Source: Actinomycetes bacterium (GTDB taxonomy: Bacteria > Actinomycetota > Acidimicrobiia > Acidimicrobiales > RAAP-2). From it: 33,524 bases of DNA. The translations under genes were made by a program, and so were the position numbers. Every line of letters starts with the position of its first letter. Position 1 is the first letter of the stretch. Positions 7,681-17,777 of the stretch are shown piece after piece. Where the stretch lies: contig JAJZAC010000021.1 in assembly GCA_021799615.1 (NCBI GenBank), positions 1-33,524 on the forward strand, given 5' to 3'. The notes under the pieces are model-generated. The model ran no database searches and was not told where the DNA came from. It saw only the letters and a program-made list of their open reading frames with translations.

Positions 7681-8073
7681 ATGCGCCGACGCATGATGAA
7701 GTCCAAGATCCACCGGGCGACGGTCACCGACGCCAACCTCAATTACGTCGGGTCGATCAGCCTCGACCCGGAGCTGATGCGTGCCGCCGACATCCTCGAG
7801 TGGGAGCAGGTGACCGTGCTCGACATCGACAACGGCGCCAGGTTCGAGACCTACGCCATCGTCGGCGGACCCGGCCAGGTCTGCCTGAACGGCGCCGCCG
7901 CCCGCCTGGTCCACCGGGGGGACAAGGTCATCGTGATCACGTACGCCGACTACGAGCAGGCGGAGCTCGAGGCGTTCCAGCCGCGCATCGTGCATGTCGA
8001 CCGGGCCAACCGGATCATCGACGAGGAGAGCGCGCGCCTCGACGCCGAGCTCGACCATCTCACCCAGGCGTGA
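7681..8073 (+). CDS. panD: Aspartate 1-decarboxylase proenzyme
   Basis: PanD makes beta-alanine from aspartate for PanC. The chain self-cleaves at Gly24-Ser25 (NYVGSISLD) to form the pyruvoyl cofactor. MMKSKIHRATVTDANLNYVGS and the FETYAIVGGPGQVCLNGAAARL segment are classical. ATG 7681 has gaaagggaag 8 nt upstream. The 130-aa length is normal. Its stop overlaps the nadB start (GTGA), linking the pantothenate and NAD parts of the operon; both branches consume aspartate. Confidence 0.96.
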   Translation: MRRRMMKSKIHRATVTDANLNYVGSISLDPELMRAADILEWEQVTVLDIDNGARFETYAIVGGPGQVCLNGAAARLVHRGDKVIVITYADYEQAELEAFQPRIVHVDRANRIIDEESARLDAELDHLTQA

Positions 8074-9728
8074 CGTCAGCCGGTGCGGGCGGGGGGCCAC
8101 GGCAGGGTGGGCTCGACGTCCTCGTGGTCGGCAGCGGTGTCGCCGGGCTGTCGAGTGCGCTCCGCCTCGCCACCGGTGGCCTCCGCGTCGGGGTCCTGAC
8201 CAAGGGAGAGCTCGTCCAGTCGGCCACCCGCTGGGCCCAGGGCGGCGTCGCCGCCGTGCTCGGCGGCGACGAGGACTCGACCGATCTGCACCTGGCCGAC
8301 ACGCTGGCTGCCGGGGCCGGTCTGTGTGACGTGGCCGCCGTCCGGGTCCTGGTCGACGAGGGTCCCCTCCGGGTGCGGGAGCTGATCGCCCAGGGCGCCC
8401 GGTTCGACATGGGTCCCGGTGGCGACTTCGCCCGGGCCCGTGAGGGCGGCCACTCGGCGGCACGGGTGGTCCATGCCGGTGGGGCGGCCACCGGGGCCGA
8501 GGTGGAGCGGGCGCTGGTCGCTGCCACCCACCAGACGGCCGCCGCCGTCCTCGAGGGATGGTTCGCCCTCGACCTGCTGGTCGAAGGCGGCCGCTGCCAC
8601 GGGGTGCGGGCACTGGCGCCCGCAGGCAGCACGGGCGAGGGCGCCGGACCGGTCGAGGTCCGGGCCACCCACACGGTCCTGGCCACCGGTGGGGCCGGGC
8701 AGCTCTACGCCGTGACCACCAATCCGCCCGAGTCGACGGGCGACGGGCTGGCCATGGCCGTGCGTGCCGGCGTCCCTGTGGCCGACGTCGAGTTCATGCA
8801 ATTCCACCCGACGGCGCTCCACCACCCCGCCATGCCCCGTCCGCTCCTCTCGGAGGCACTCCGGGGCCATGGCGCGATCCTGCGTGATGCCGCCGGCGAG
8901 CGGTTCGTCGACGAGCTCGCGCCCCGCGACGTGGTCAGCCGGGCCATGGCCTCCCGCATGCGCGAGCAGGGGGTGGACCACCTGTGGCTCGATGCGACCG
9001 GGCTGGAGGCCTTCGGGGCGCGCTTCCCGACGATCGCCGCCGAGCTCGAGGCGATCGGTCTCGACCCGGCCTCCGATTGGCTGCCGATCGCACCGGCAGC
9101 CCACTACCTGTCCGGCGGTGTCATGACCGACCTGCAGGGCGCCACCGCGCTGCCCGGCCTGTGGGCAGCGGGTGAGGTCGCCTGCTCGGGTGTCCACGGC
9201 GCCAATCGCCTGGCCTCGAATTCCCTGCTCGAAGGGATGGTGTTCGGCGCTCGGCTGTCCGAGGCGATCCTGGCCGGAGCCGACGGCCCTCGGCCCCTCG
9301 GCGTGCTGCACGCCCTGCTCGCCGGAGGGTCGGACGATCGCGGCCCGACGCTGCCGGTGTCGGCGGCGGAACCCCCGGGTGGCGGGTTGGCGGGTGCTCC
9401 GGCGGACACGGCCAAAGCGCGCGAGGACCTGCAGCGGGCCATGACCGACGGTGCCGGCGTGGTCCGTGACGCCGGGTCGCTGGCGAGTGCCGCGGCCGCG
9501 GCGGCCCGTCTGGCGACCGGCGCGGCACCGGTGGTCGATCGGGCGACCGGCGAGCTCGCCAACCTGCTCGACGTCTCGAATGTCGTGCTCCGGGTGGCGG
9601 GGGAGCGCACCGAGACCCGCGGCGCTCACGCACGCAGTGACTATCCCGCCACCGATCCGGCTTGGCGCCGGAGGATCGTCGTCAGCGCGGGTAGGGTCGC
9701 CGTCCTGGACGAGCCGGTCGCCCCGTGA
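8070..9728 (+). CDS. nadB: L-aspartate oxidase
   Basis: NadB oxidises aspartate to iminoaspartate for quinolinate synthesis. FAD-binding VLVVGSGVAGLSSAL and the family segments ATRWAQGGVAAVLG, GHSAARVVHAGGAATGAEVE, VEFMQFHPTALHHP, HYLSGGVMTDLQGATALPG and GVHGANRLASNSLLEGMVFG are intact. GTG 8070 overlaps the panD stop, giving 552 aa; the ORF-track start is far upstream inside panC. It is followed by nadC (GTGA overlap). nadA, the partner quinolinate synthase, is not in the window. Confidence 0.94.
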   Translation: MTSAGAGGGPRQGGLDVLVVGSGVAGLSSALRLATGGLRVGVLTKGELVQSATRWAQGGVAAVLGGDEDSTDLHLADTLAAGAGLCDVAAVRVLVDEGPLRVRELIAQGARFDMGPGGDFARAREGGHSAARVVHAGGAATGAEVERALVAATHQTAAAVLEGWFALDLLVEGGRCHGVRALAPAGSTGEGAGPVEVRATHTVLATGGAGQLYAVTTNPPESTGDGLAMAVRAGVPVADVEFMQFHPTALHHPAMPRPLLSEALRGHGAILRDAAGERFVDELAPRDVVSRAMASRMREQGVDHLWLDATGLEAFGARFPTIAAELEAIGLDPASDWLPIAPAAHYLSGGVMTDLQGATALPGLWAAGEVACSGVHGANRLASNSLLEGMVFGARLSEAILAGADGPRPLGVLHALLAGGSDDRGPTLPVSAAEPPGGGLAGAPADTAKAREDLQRAMTDGAGVVRDAGSLASAAAAAARLATGAAPVVDRATGELANLLDVSNVVLRVAGERTETRGAHARSDYPATDPAWRRRIVVSAGRVAVLDEPVAP

Positions 9729-10789
9729 GCGGGCCGGATGGGCCGGGCGACCCTAGCGGGCGACCCCGAGGCACGGAGCAGAGGCGCGGCATGGTGGTGG
9801 ACGAGGAGGTGGCGGGCGTGGGAGCCGAGTCCGGAACCCCGACCGACGCCGACCCGCCCCGACCCGCCGTCGTCGAGGTGGTGTCCCGGGCGCTGGCGGA
9901 AGACCTGCTCCCGATGGGCGACCTCACCGCGGGTCTGGTCCCGCCTGGCACCCGCCGGGTCGTGGCCGTGGTGAGCCGGTCCGCAGGCATCGTGGCCGGC
10001 CGGGCCTGTGCCGAAGAGGTCTTCGCCCAGGTGGACCCGACCATCGGCGTCGACTGGCGGCTTGCGGACGGCTCCCCGGTGTCCGCTGGTTCGGTGGTTG
10101 CCGTGATCGACGGGCCACTGCGCTCGATCCTCACTGCCGAGCGCAGCGTGCTCAACCTGCTGTGCCATCTGTCGGGGGTCGCCACCCTGACCCGTCGGTT
10201 CGTCGACGCCGTGGCCGCCGTCAATCCCGCCGTCCGGGTCCTCGACACCCGCAAGACCCTTCCCGGGTTACGTGCGCTACAGAAGGCGGCCGTCCGGGCA
10301 GGCGGGGGGACCAACCACCGGGGCAGCCTCTCGGAGGCAGTGCTGGTGAAGGACAACCACCTCGGTGGGTTGACCATCAGCCACGCGGTGGCGACGGCGC
10401 GCCGCCGGTGGCCCGGGCGGATGGTCGAGGTCGAGTGCGACGCACCCGACCAGGTGGTCGAGGCGGTGGCGGCGGGGGCCACCGTGATCATGCTGGACAA
10501 CATGTCGCCCGACGAGGCAGCCAACTGCGTGGACATCGTCCGCCGCGACGGGCCCGGCATCCTCGTCGAGGTGTCCGGAGGCCTGACCCTGGAGCTGGCC
10601 CCGTCCTACGCCGCCGCCGGCGTCGACCTCGTGTCCGTCGGTGCCCTGACACACTCGGCGCCCGCGCTCGACCTGGCCTTCGACCTGGCCGCCGACCATG
10701 CAGCCGGTCAGGCCGCCGGTCAGGCCGCCGGTCAGGTGCCGGGACCGACGGCACCAGACCCGCCCACCCCCGATCGGCAAGGGAGCTGA
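9725..10789 (+). CDS. nadC: Nicotinate-nucleotide pyrophosphorylase (quinolinate phosphoribosyltransferase)
   Basis: NadC converts quinolinate and PRPP to nicotinate mononucleotide. Signature segments are AERSVLNLLCHLSGVATLT, VLDTRKTLPGLRALQKAAV, AGGGTNHRGSLSEAVLVKDNH and VSGGLTLELAPSYAAAGVD. The start GTG overlaps the nadB stop. The first ~45 residues are a Pro/Gly/Asp-rich extension, so a later start (for example ATG 9791) is possible. The C-terminus ends in AAGQ repeats encoded by a 12-nt tandem repeat and a Pro-rich tail, both outside the catalytic fold. Confidence 0.93.
   Translation: MSGPDGPGDPSGRPRGTEQRRGMVVDEEVAGVGAESGTPTDADPPRPAVVEVVSRALAEDLLPMGDLTAGLVPPGTRRVVAVVSRSAGIVAGRACAEEVFAQVDPTIGVDWRLADGSPVSAGSVVAVIDGPLRSILTAERSVLNLLCHLSGVATLTRRFVDAVAAVNPAVRVLDTRKTLPGLRALQKAAVRAGGGTNHRGSLSEAVLVKDNHLGGLTISHAVATARRRWPGRMVEVECDAPDQVVEAVAAGATVIMLDNMSPDEAANCVDIVRRDGPGILVEVSGGLTLELAPSYAAAGVDLVSVGALTHSAPALDLAFDLAADHAAGQAAGQAAGQVPGPTAPDPPTPDRQGS
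10703..10736 (+). repeat. 12-nt tandem repeat in the nadC 3' end
   Basis: The unit gccggtcaggcc is present 2.8 times and encodes AAGQ-AAGQ-AAGQ. It extends the NadC tail in frame; copy number could vary between strains. Confidence 0.85.
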
Positions 10790-10791
10790 CC

Positions 10792-11631
10792 ATGCTGCTC
10801 GCCATCGACGTCGGCAACACCGAGACCGTGGTCGGCCTGTTCACCGGCGACCTCGTCGCCGCCACGCCCGGCGCGCATCTCGACGGCAGCGAGCCGGCGG
10901 GCCTCGCCCACCACTGGCGGCTGTCGACCGTCGCCGAGCGGACGGCCGACGAGCATGCGCTCCTCCTTACCCAGCTGCTGGACCTGGACGGCCTGGACAT
11001 CGACGCCGAGGTGACGGGGATCGCCGTCACCTCGTCGGTCCCGCTGGTGACGGCGAACCTCCGCCAGATGGCCGCCCGCTGGTTCGACGTCCCCACCGTC
11101 GTCCTCGAACCGGGCGTCAAGAGCGGCATGCCCATCCTCTACGACAACCCGAAGGAGGTCGGTGCCGACCGGATCGCCAACGCGGTTGGCGCCTACGACC
11201 TGTTCGGCGGCCCGAGCGTGGTCGTGGACTTGGGCACGGCGACCACGTTCGACGCCATCTCGGCGGCCGGCGAGTACCTGGGGGGCGCCATCACCCCTGG
11301 CGTCGCCATCAGCCTCGACGCCCTCTTCGCCCAGGCGGCCGCACTGCGGCGGGTGGAGCTCGTCGAGCCTCGCAGCGTGATCGGCAAGTCGACGGTCGAG
11401 TCGATCCAGTCGGGCGCCCTCTACGGGTTCGCCGGTCAGGTCGACGGTCTGTGTCGCCGGTTCGCCGCCGTGCTGGGCGAGTGCACGGTGGTGGCGACCG
11501 GGGGGCTTTCGGAGCTCATCGCGCCGTATGCCGAGACCATCGACCACGTCGAACCGTGGCTCACCTTGCACGGGCTGCGCATCATCTACGACCGCAATGC
11601 CCAGACGACAGGGAGCGGTCGCCGTGGCTGA
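10792..11631 (+). CDS. coaX: Type III pantothenate kinase
   Basis: CoaX phosphorylates pantothenate in the first step to CoA. It starts MLLAIDVGNTETVVGLF (phosphate-binding DxGNT), then has GVKSGMPILYDNPKEVGADRIANAVGA, VVVDLGTATTFDAIS and GGAITPGVAISLDAL, all typical of the type III acetate-kinase-fold enzyme, which is not feedback-inhibited by CoA. ATG 10792 follows aagggagc. The 279-aa length is slightly above the usual ~260. The 3' end overlaps lysS by 8 nt. Confidence 0.94.
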   Translation: MLLAIDVGNTETVVGLFTGDLVAATPGAHLDGSEPAGLAHHWRLSTVAERTADEHALLLTQLLDLDGLDIDAEVTGIAVTSSVPLVTANLRQMAARWFDVPTVVLEPGVKSGMPILYDNPKEVGADRIANAVGAYDLFGGPSVVVDLGTATTFDAISAAGEYLGGAITPGVAISLDALFAQAAALRRVELVEPRSVIGKSTVESIQSGALYGFAGQVDGLCRRFAAVLGECTVVATGGLSELIAPYAETIDHVEPWLTLHGLRIIYDRNAQTTGSGRRG

Positions 11632-13168
11632 CGCCGCCGGAGTCCGCGGGGGCTCGGCAGATGCCGGCGCGAGCGGCGGGAGCGCGGCAGGTGCCGGCCC
11701 AGCAGCCGATCCTCCGGCCGGTGCCGGGGAGCCGGTGACCGCCACCGACGGGTCGGCCCGGGAGCGGCCCGCGCTCCCCTACCGGTTCGACCGCACGGCG
11801 GAGGCGGCCGCCATCCAGGCCCGCTATGCCGATCTCGCCCCCGGGGACGAGACGGGCGACGTCGTCTCCGTGGCGGGTCGGGTCATGCTGCTGCGTGACC
11901 AGGGAAAGCTCGCGTTCGCCCAGCTGCGCGACTCGTCCGGCGCCGTCCAGCTGTTCGCCCTGGCCTCCCTGACCGAGGACTTCGACGCGTTCAGCCGGTT
12001 GTCGCTGGGCGACTGGGTCGGGGCCACCGGCGTGGTGGTGCGCACCCGTCGAGGCGAGCTCAGCGTCAAGGTGTCGCACTGGGTCCTGCTGGCCGAGGCC
12101 CGGCGGGCGTTCGGCGACAAGTGGCGGGGGGTGACCGACGTCGAGACGCGCTTCCGCCAGCGCGAAGTGGACTTGTGGGCCAATGAGCGCAGCAGGGAGG
12201 TCCTGCTGCTGCGCAGCCGGGCCATCTCGTGGTTGCGTCGCTCGCTCGAGGACCGGGGCTTCGTCGAGGTCGAGACGCCCATGCTCCACCCGCTGCCCGG
12301 CGGAGCGACCGCCAGGCCGTTCGTCACCCACCACAACGCACTCGACACGGACCTCTACCTGCGGATCGCCCCCGAGCTGTACCTGAAGCGGATGGTGGTC
12401 GGCGGGTTCGAGCGGGTCTTCGAGATCGGGCGGGTGTTCCGCAACGAGGGGCTGTCCCCCCGCCACAACCCCGAGTTCACCATGCTCGAGCTCTACCAGG
12501 CCTACGCCGACCTCACCGACCTGTTCGTCCTGGTCGAGGAGCTGGTGTCGGGGCTGGCCGTCGACCTGTGCGGGTCCACCACGCTCTCCTACGGCGGGCG
12601 GATCCTGGAGCTGGCACCCCCGTGGCGGCGGGCCACGCTGGCCGAGCTGGTACGCGAGCACTCGGGGCTCGACGTCTCCCTCGACACCCCAGAGGGCGAG
12701 TTGCGCCGGCTGGTGGCCGAGACCGGCGTGGATCCTCAGCCGGGTTGGGGGCCGGGCAAGCTCCTTCTCGAGCTCTACGAGAAGCACGCGGAGCCGGCGC
12801 TGTGGGGACCGATCTTCGTGACCGACTTCCCCGTGGAGGTGTCGCCCCTCGCCCGTCGGCATCGCGACGATCCCCGGCTGACCGAGCGGTTCGAGGCCAT
12901 CCTGGCCGGGAGGGAGCTCGCCAACGCGTTCACCGAGCTCACCGACCCCGACGACCAGCGCCGGCGGTTCGAGGCCCAGGCCGCGGCAAAGTCGGCGGGC
13001 GACGACGAGGCCATGCCGGTCGACGAGGAGTACCTCCGGGCGCTGGAGCACGGCCTCCCTCCCACCGCGGGCCTGGGCATCGGCATCGACCGCCTGGTGA
13101 TGCTTCTGGCCGACGTGGCCAACATCCGGGAGGTCATCGCCTTCCCGACGCTGCGCCCCGACCGCTGA
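11624..13168 (+). CDS. lysS: Lysyl-tRNA synthetase, class II
   Basis: LysS charges tRNA-Lys. The OB-fold anticodon-binding domain is at VVSVAGRVMLLRDQGKLAFAQLRD, class II motif 2 at RVFEIGRVFRNEGLSPRHNPEF, and motif 3 at GLGIGIDRLVMLL. GTG 11624 follows agggagcgg and overlaps the coaX end, giving 514 aa. The first ~45 residues are Ala/Gly/Ser-rich and probably disordered. Placement after panC-panD-coaX is common in actinobacteria. In mycobacteria lsr2 then precedes clpC; here two unrelated genes take that place. Confidence 0.95.
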   Translation: MADAAGVRGGSADAGASGGSAAGAGPAADPPAGAGEPVTATDGSARERPALPYRFDRTAEAAAIQARYADLAPGDETGDVVSVAGRVMLLRDQGKLAFAQLRDSSGAVQLFALASLTEDFDAFSRLSLGDWVGATGVVVRTRRGELSVKVSHWVLLAEARRAFGDKWRGVTDVETRFRQREVDLWANERSREVLLLRSRAISWLRRSLEDRGFVEVETPMLHPLPGGATARPFVTHHNALDTDLYLRIAPELYLKRMVVGGFERVFEIGRVFRNEGLSPRHNPEFTMLELYQAYADLTDLFVLVEELVSGLAVDLCGSTTLSYGGRILELAPPWRRATLAELVREHSGLDVSLDTPEGELRRLVAETGVDPQPGWGPGKLLLELYEKHAEPALWGPIFVTDFPVEVSPLARRHRDDPRLTERFEAILAGRELANAFTELTDPDDQRRRFEAQAAAKSAGDDEAMPVDEEYLRALEHGLPPTAGLGIGIDRLVMLLADVANIREVIAFPTLRPDR

Positions 13169-13185
13169 GCGCTGCCCGTTCCCCT

Positions 13186-13191
13186 TACAAT
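13186..13191 (+). promoter_or_regulatory. -10-like TACAAT upstream of the secreted protein gene
   Basis: TACAAT lies in the 163-nt gap after lysS, an unusually AT-rich spot for this genome (cttacaattccctaa). It would start a transcript with a leader of about 130 nt. No -35 match. Confidence 0.4.
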
Positions 13192-13331
13192 TCCCTAACC
13201 GCACGGTGGTCGTGTGCACACCCAGCCGTGGGACAACGGACATGCGGCCGGGAGGAACCCGGTCGGTCGGAACGGAGCTCCCGCCAGGGGCCCGGTCGAC
13301 GCCGTGACCAGGGAAAGGGAAGGAAACGCCG

Positions 13332-13784
13332 ATGTTGAAGAAGCTCGTAGTCGGGGCGATCGCTGCAGGGACGGTGGCTGCCGGAGCCGCCGGCGTGGCC
13401 GTCGCCTCCGGGAGTGCCAGCCCGTCCACGGCCACGCCGGTGTCAGCCGTCGTCGCCGCCAACCCGTCGACCGGGGCGGTGCCGGCCACGGGGGCGAAGC
13501 ACGCCCGCACGTTCACCTGTGCGAAGGCACCGACCGCCCTGCAGCGCATCGCCACCGTCGAAGCCCGCATCTCGGCCGGCCTCCCCAAGCTCCACTCGGC
13601 CGAGCAGCGGGCGACCGCCGCGGGCAACACCACGCGGGCCGCCCGTATCGAGAAGCGCATCACCCGGCTGGAGAGCCCGTCGTTCCAGACGCGGCTGCAG
13701 CGGGTCACGCAGCGGATCGAGCAGTCGTGCCACGTCTCCGCCCCCTCGACCGGCTCGGCTACCGGATCGACAGCCTCGGCCTGA
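13332..13784 (+). CDS. Small secreted protein with two cysteines, unknown function
   Basis: Not recognised. The 150-aa product has a classic signal peptide: MLKKL, a hydrophobic Ala/Val/Gly stretch to about residue 25, and a likely cut near AVAS-GS. A Ser/Thr/Pro/Ala-rich linker follows, then a charged helical region (residues ~66-132) bounded by Cys63 and Cys133, then a short Ser/Thr/Gly tail. The two Cys could form a disulfide closing a helical hairpin outside the membrane. ATG 13332 is preceded by a strong purine-rich site (gggaaagggaagga). It stands alone between lysS and a convergent gene. Coding is supported by the signal peptide, ribosome site and codon use. Confidence 0.75.
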   Translation: MLKKLVVGAIAAGTVAAGAAGVAVASGSASPSTATPVSAVVAANPSTGAVPATGAKHARTFTCAKAPTALQRIATVEARISAGLPKLHSAEQRATAAGNTTRAARIEKRITRLESPSFQTRLQRVTQRIEQSCHVSAPSTGSATGSTASA

Positions 13785-13821
13785 CGGGCAGCAGGCGGCC
13801 ACTCGGTGGCTGCAGCGACGT

Positions 13822-13850
13822 GATCGGCGCGCCCGTGGGGCGCGCCGATC
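13822..13850. terminator. Perfect hairpin between convergent genes, probable bidirectional terminator
   Basis: GATCGGCGCGCCC and GGGCGCGCCGATC form a perfect 13-bp stem with a GTG loop. It lies 37 nt after the secreted-protein stop and about 100 nt after the convergent polyprenyl synthase stop. No U-tract follows on either side, as is common in high-GC actinobacteria. Confidence 0.7.
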
Positions 13851-13952
13851 GGCGCCAGTCGGGCCTGGACCGGCGTCGGCAGGGCACGCCGCTGCCGCGG
13901 GAACCCCGGCGTCAGCGGTCGTGACGGCGGCGCCGGGGAGCCGGGCGGGGAA

Positions 13953-14930
13953 TCAGCCGGTGGGGAGCCCGTCGAGCAGGGACGCCGCCAGGCGGGCGAG
14001 ACCGGTGCCGAGCTCGGCGTCGGGCAGGACCGACGCCGCACGGGCGGCCTGGTCGGCGTACCGCCGCCCGGTCGCCACCGCGGCGGGGATCGCCGCCGAG
14101 GCGGCCACGATGGAGCGGGCCTTGTCCCGCTCCGGCTGGCCCAGAGGCTGGCCCAGCAGCGGACGGAGCTCGGGGCCGACGGCCGAGTCGGCCAGCGCCA
14201 GCAGCACCGGAAGGGTGTAGATCCCCTCGGCCAGGTCCTGGCCGGCCGGCTTGCCGAGCTCCTCCTCGGTACCCACGACGTCGAGGACGTCGTCGCGCAC
14301 CTGGAAGAGCATGCCGAAGCTCCGCCCGAAGGCGGTGAACGCATCGACCTGGTCGCGGGGGAGGCCGGCCGTGATGGCACCGATCCGGCACGACGTGGCC
14401 ATGAGCGAGGCCGTCTTGCCGGCGATGGCCTGCGTGTAGTCCTCCTCGGTGCGCCCGACCTGGAAGGCGGACCGCACCTCGGTCACCTGGCCCTGGCACA
14501 GGTCGCCCAGGGTCTTGGCCAGCAGTCCGGCGATCTCGGTGCCCAGGCCGGCGGCGATCTCGGCCGACCGGGCGAGGAGGAAGTCCCCGGCCACGATGGC
14601 CACCAGGTTGCCGAACCGGGAGTTCACGCTCTCGACGTTGCGCCGCATGGTGGCCTCGTCCATCACGTCGTCGTGGTACAGCGAGGCCAGGTGGACGAGC
14701 TCCACGGCAACCGCACCCAGCAGGTCCTCCCGGGTGGCGTCCCGCCCCGCCGACGTGGCCGCAGCCAGGGCGAGGACGGGTCGCAGCCGCTTGCCCCCCG
14801 CCGCGATCAGGTGGGTCGTGACCTCGTCCAGGAAGCCGTCGCCGGTCACGACGGACTCCTTCAGGAGGGGCTCGAGCCGTGCCAGCTCTGCTTCGATGCT
14901 GGGAAGACCCAGGACCTCGATGACGTTCAC
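13953..14930 (-). CDS. Polyprenyl diphosphate synthase (trans-isoprenyl diphosphate synthase)
   Basis: The enzyme condenses isopentenyl diphosphate units into a long all-trans prenyl chain, probably for menaquinone. It shows GGKRLRPVLALA, the first Asp-rich motif HDDVMDEATMRRN, GDFLLARS, and the second Asp-rich motif QVRDDVLDVVGTEEELGKP. No extra residues lie within the first Asp-rich motif; chain length cannot be read reliably. The start used is GTG at 14930 (VNVIEVLGLPSIEAEL), which has a TATCGT box 8 nt upstream and so fits leaderless translation. The ORF track begins at TTG 14969 without a ribosome site. It is divergent from clpC and convergent with the secreted-protein gene. Confidence 0.88.
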   Translation of the reverse strand: MNVIEVLGLPSIEAELARLEPLLKESVVTGDGFLDEVTTHLIAAGGKRLRPVLALAAATSAGRDATREDLLGAVAVELVHLASLYHDDVMDEATMRRNVESVNSRFGNLVAIVAGDFLLARSAEIAAGLGTEIAGLLAKTLGDLCQGQVTEVRSAFQVGRTEEDYTQAIAGKTASLMATSCRIGAITAGLPRDQVDAFTAFGRSFGMLFQVRDDVLDVVGTEEELGKPAGQDLAEGIYTLPVLLALADSAVGPELRPLLGQPLGQPERDKARSIVAASAAIPAAVATGRRYADQAARAASVLPDAELGTGLARLAASLLDGLPTG

Positions 14931-14938
14931 CGGGTATG

Positions 14939-14944
14939 ACGATA
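14939..14944 (-). promoter_or_regulatory. Leaderless-type -10 (TATCGT) for the polyprenyl synthase
   Basis: On the minus strand TATCGT ends 8 nt before GTG 14930 and no Shine-Dalgarno is present. This supports the shorter start for the gene. Confidence 0.4.
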
Positions 14945-15007
14945 GGCGCTCTGGCCGATCGTCGGGCAAACGGCGTCTGGTGCGGGTGCGAGCGGCACTC
15001 GCCCCTG

Positions 15008-15013
15008 TAGACT
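15008..15013 (+). promoter_or_regulatory. -10 element of clpC (TAGACT)
   Basis: TAGACT lies 37 nt before the clpC start in the divergent gap, giving a leader of about 30 nt with the ribosome site ggagg. No clear -35 or CtsR-like direct repeat was seen. Confidence 0.45.
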
Positions 15014-15050
15014 CCGATCAGTTGTCACATACCGCATTGGAGGCGGTCGG

Positions 15051-17603
<2,553 letters not shown>

Positions 17604-17611
17604 CCGGGGGA

Positions 17612-17639
17612 CCGGCGGGGATCTGCTGATCCTCGCCGG
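17612..17639 (+). terminator. Hairpin after clpC
   Basis: CCGGCGGGGATC pairs with GATCCTCGCCGG (12 bp, one G-U) around a TGCT loop, 8 nt after the clpC stop. No U-tract. Likely a clpC terminator; the next gene has its own promoter-like box. Confidence 0.6.
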
Positions 17640-17764
17640 GCATCCCGCACGCGGTGCCGCACCCGCAGGCCGGGTCAGGATGCCGCCAGCCGGGTACCGT
17701 CCCGCTCGGACCGGCCCGGCCCCGTCGACCGACCACGTCCCGTAGGAGCGTCACACCCCCACCG

Positions 17765-17770
17765 TACGGT
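17765..17770 (+). promoter_or_regulatory. Leaderless-type -10 (TACGGT) for radA
   Basis: TACGGT ends 7 nt before ATG 17778, with no Shine-Dalgarno between. It overlaps the GTG 17769 used by the ORF track, which argues for the ATG as the true start. Confidence 0.5.
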
Positions 17771-17777
17771 GCCGGGC

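Noticed and set aside
11582-14380. 932-codon minus-strand ORF across coaX, lysS and the small secreted gene
   Set aside because: It is antisense to well-identified genes, has Pro/Arg/Gly-rich low-complexity translation, and is a typical high-GC shadow. The real minus gene here ends at 13953.
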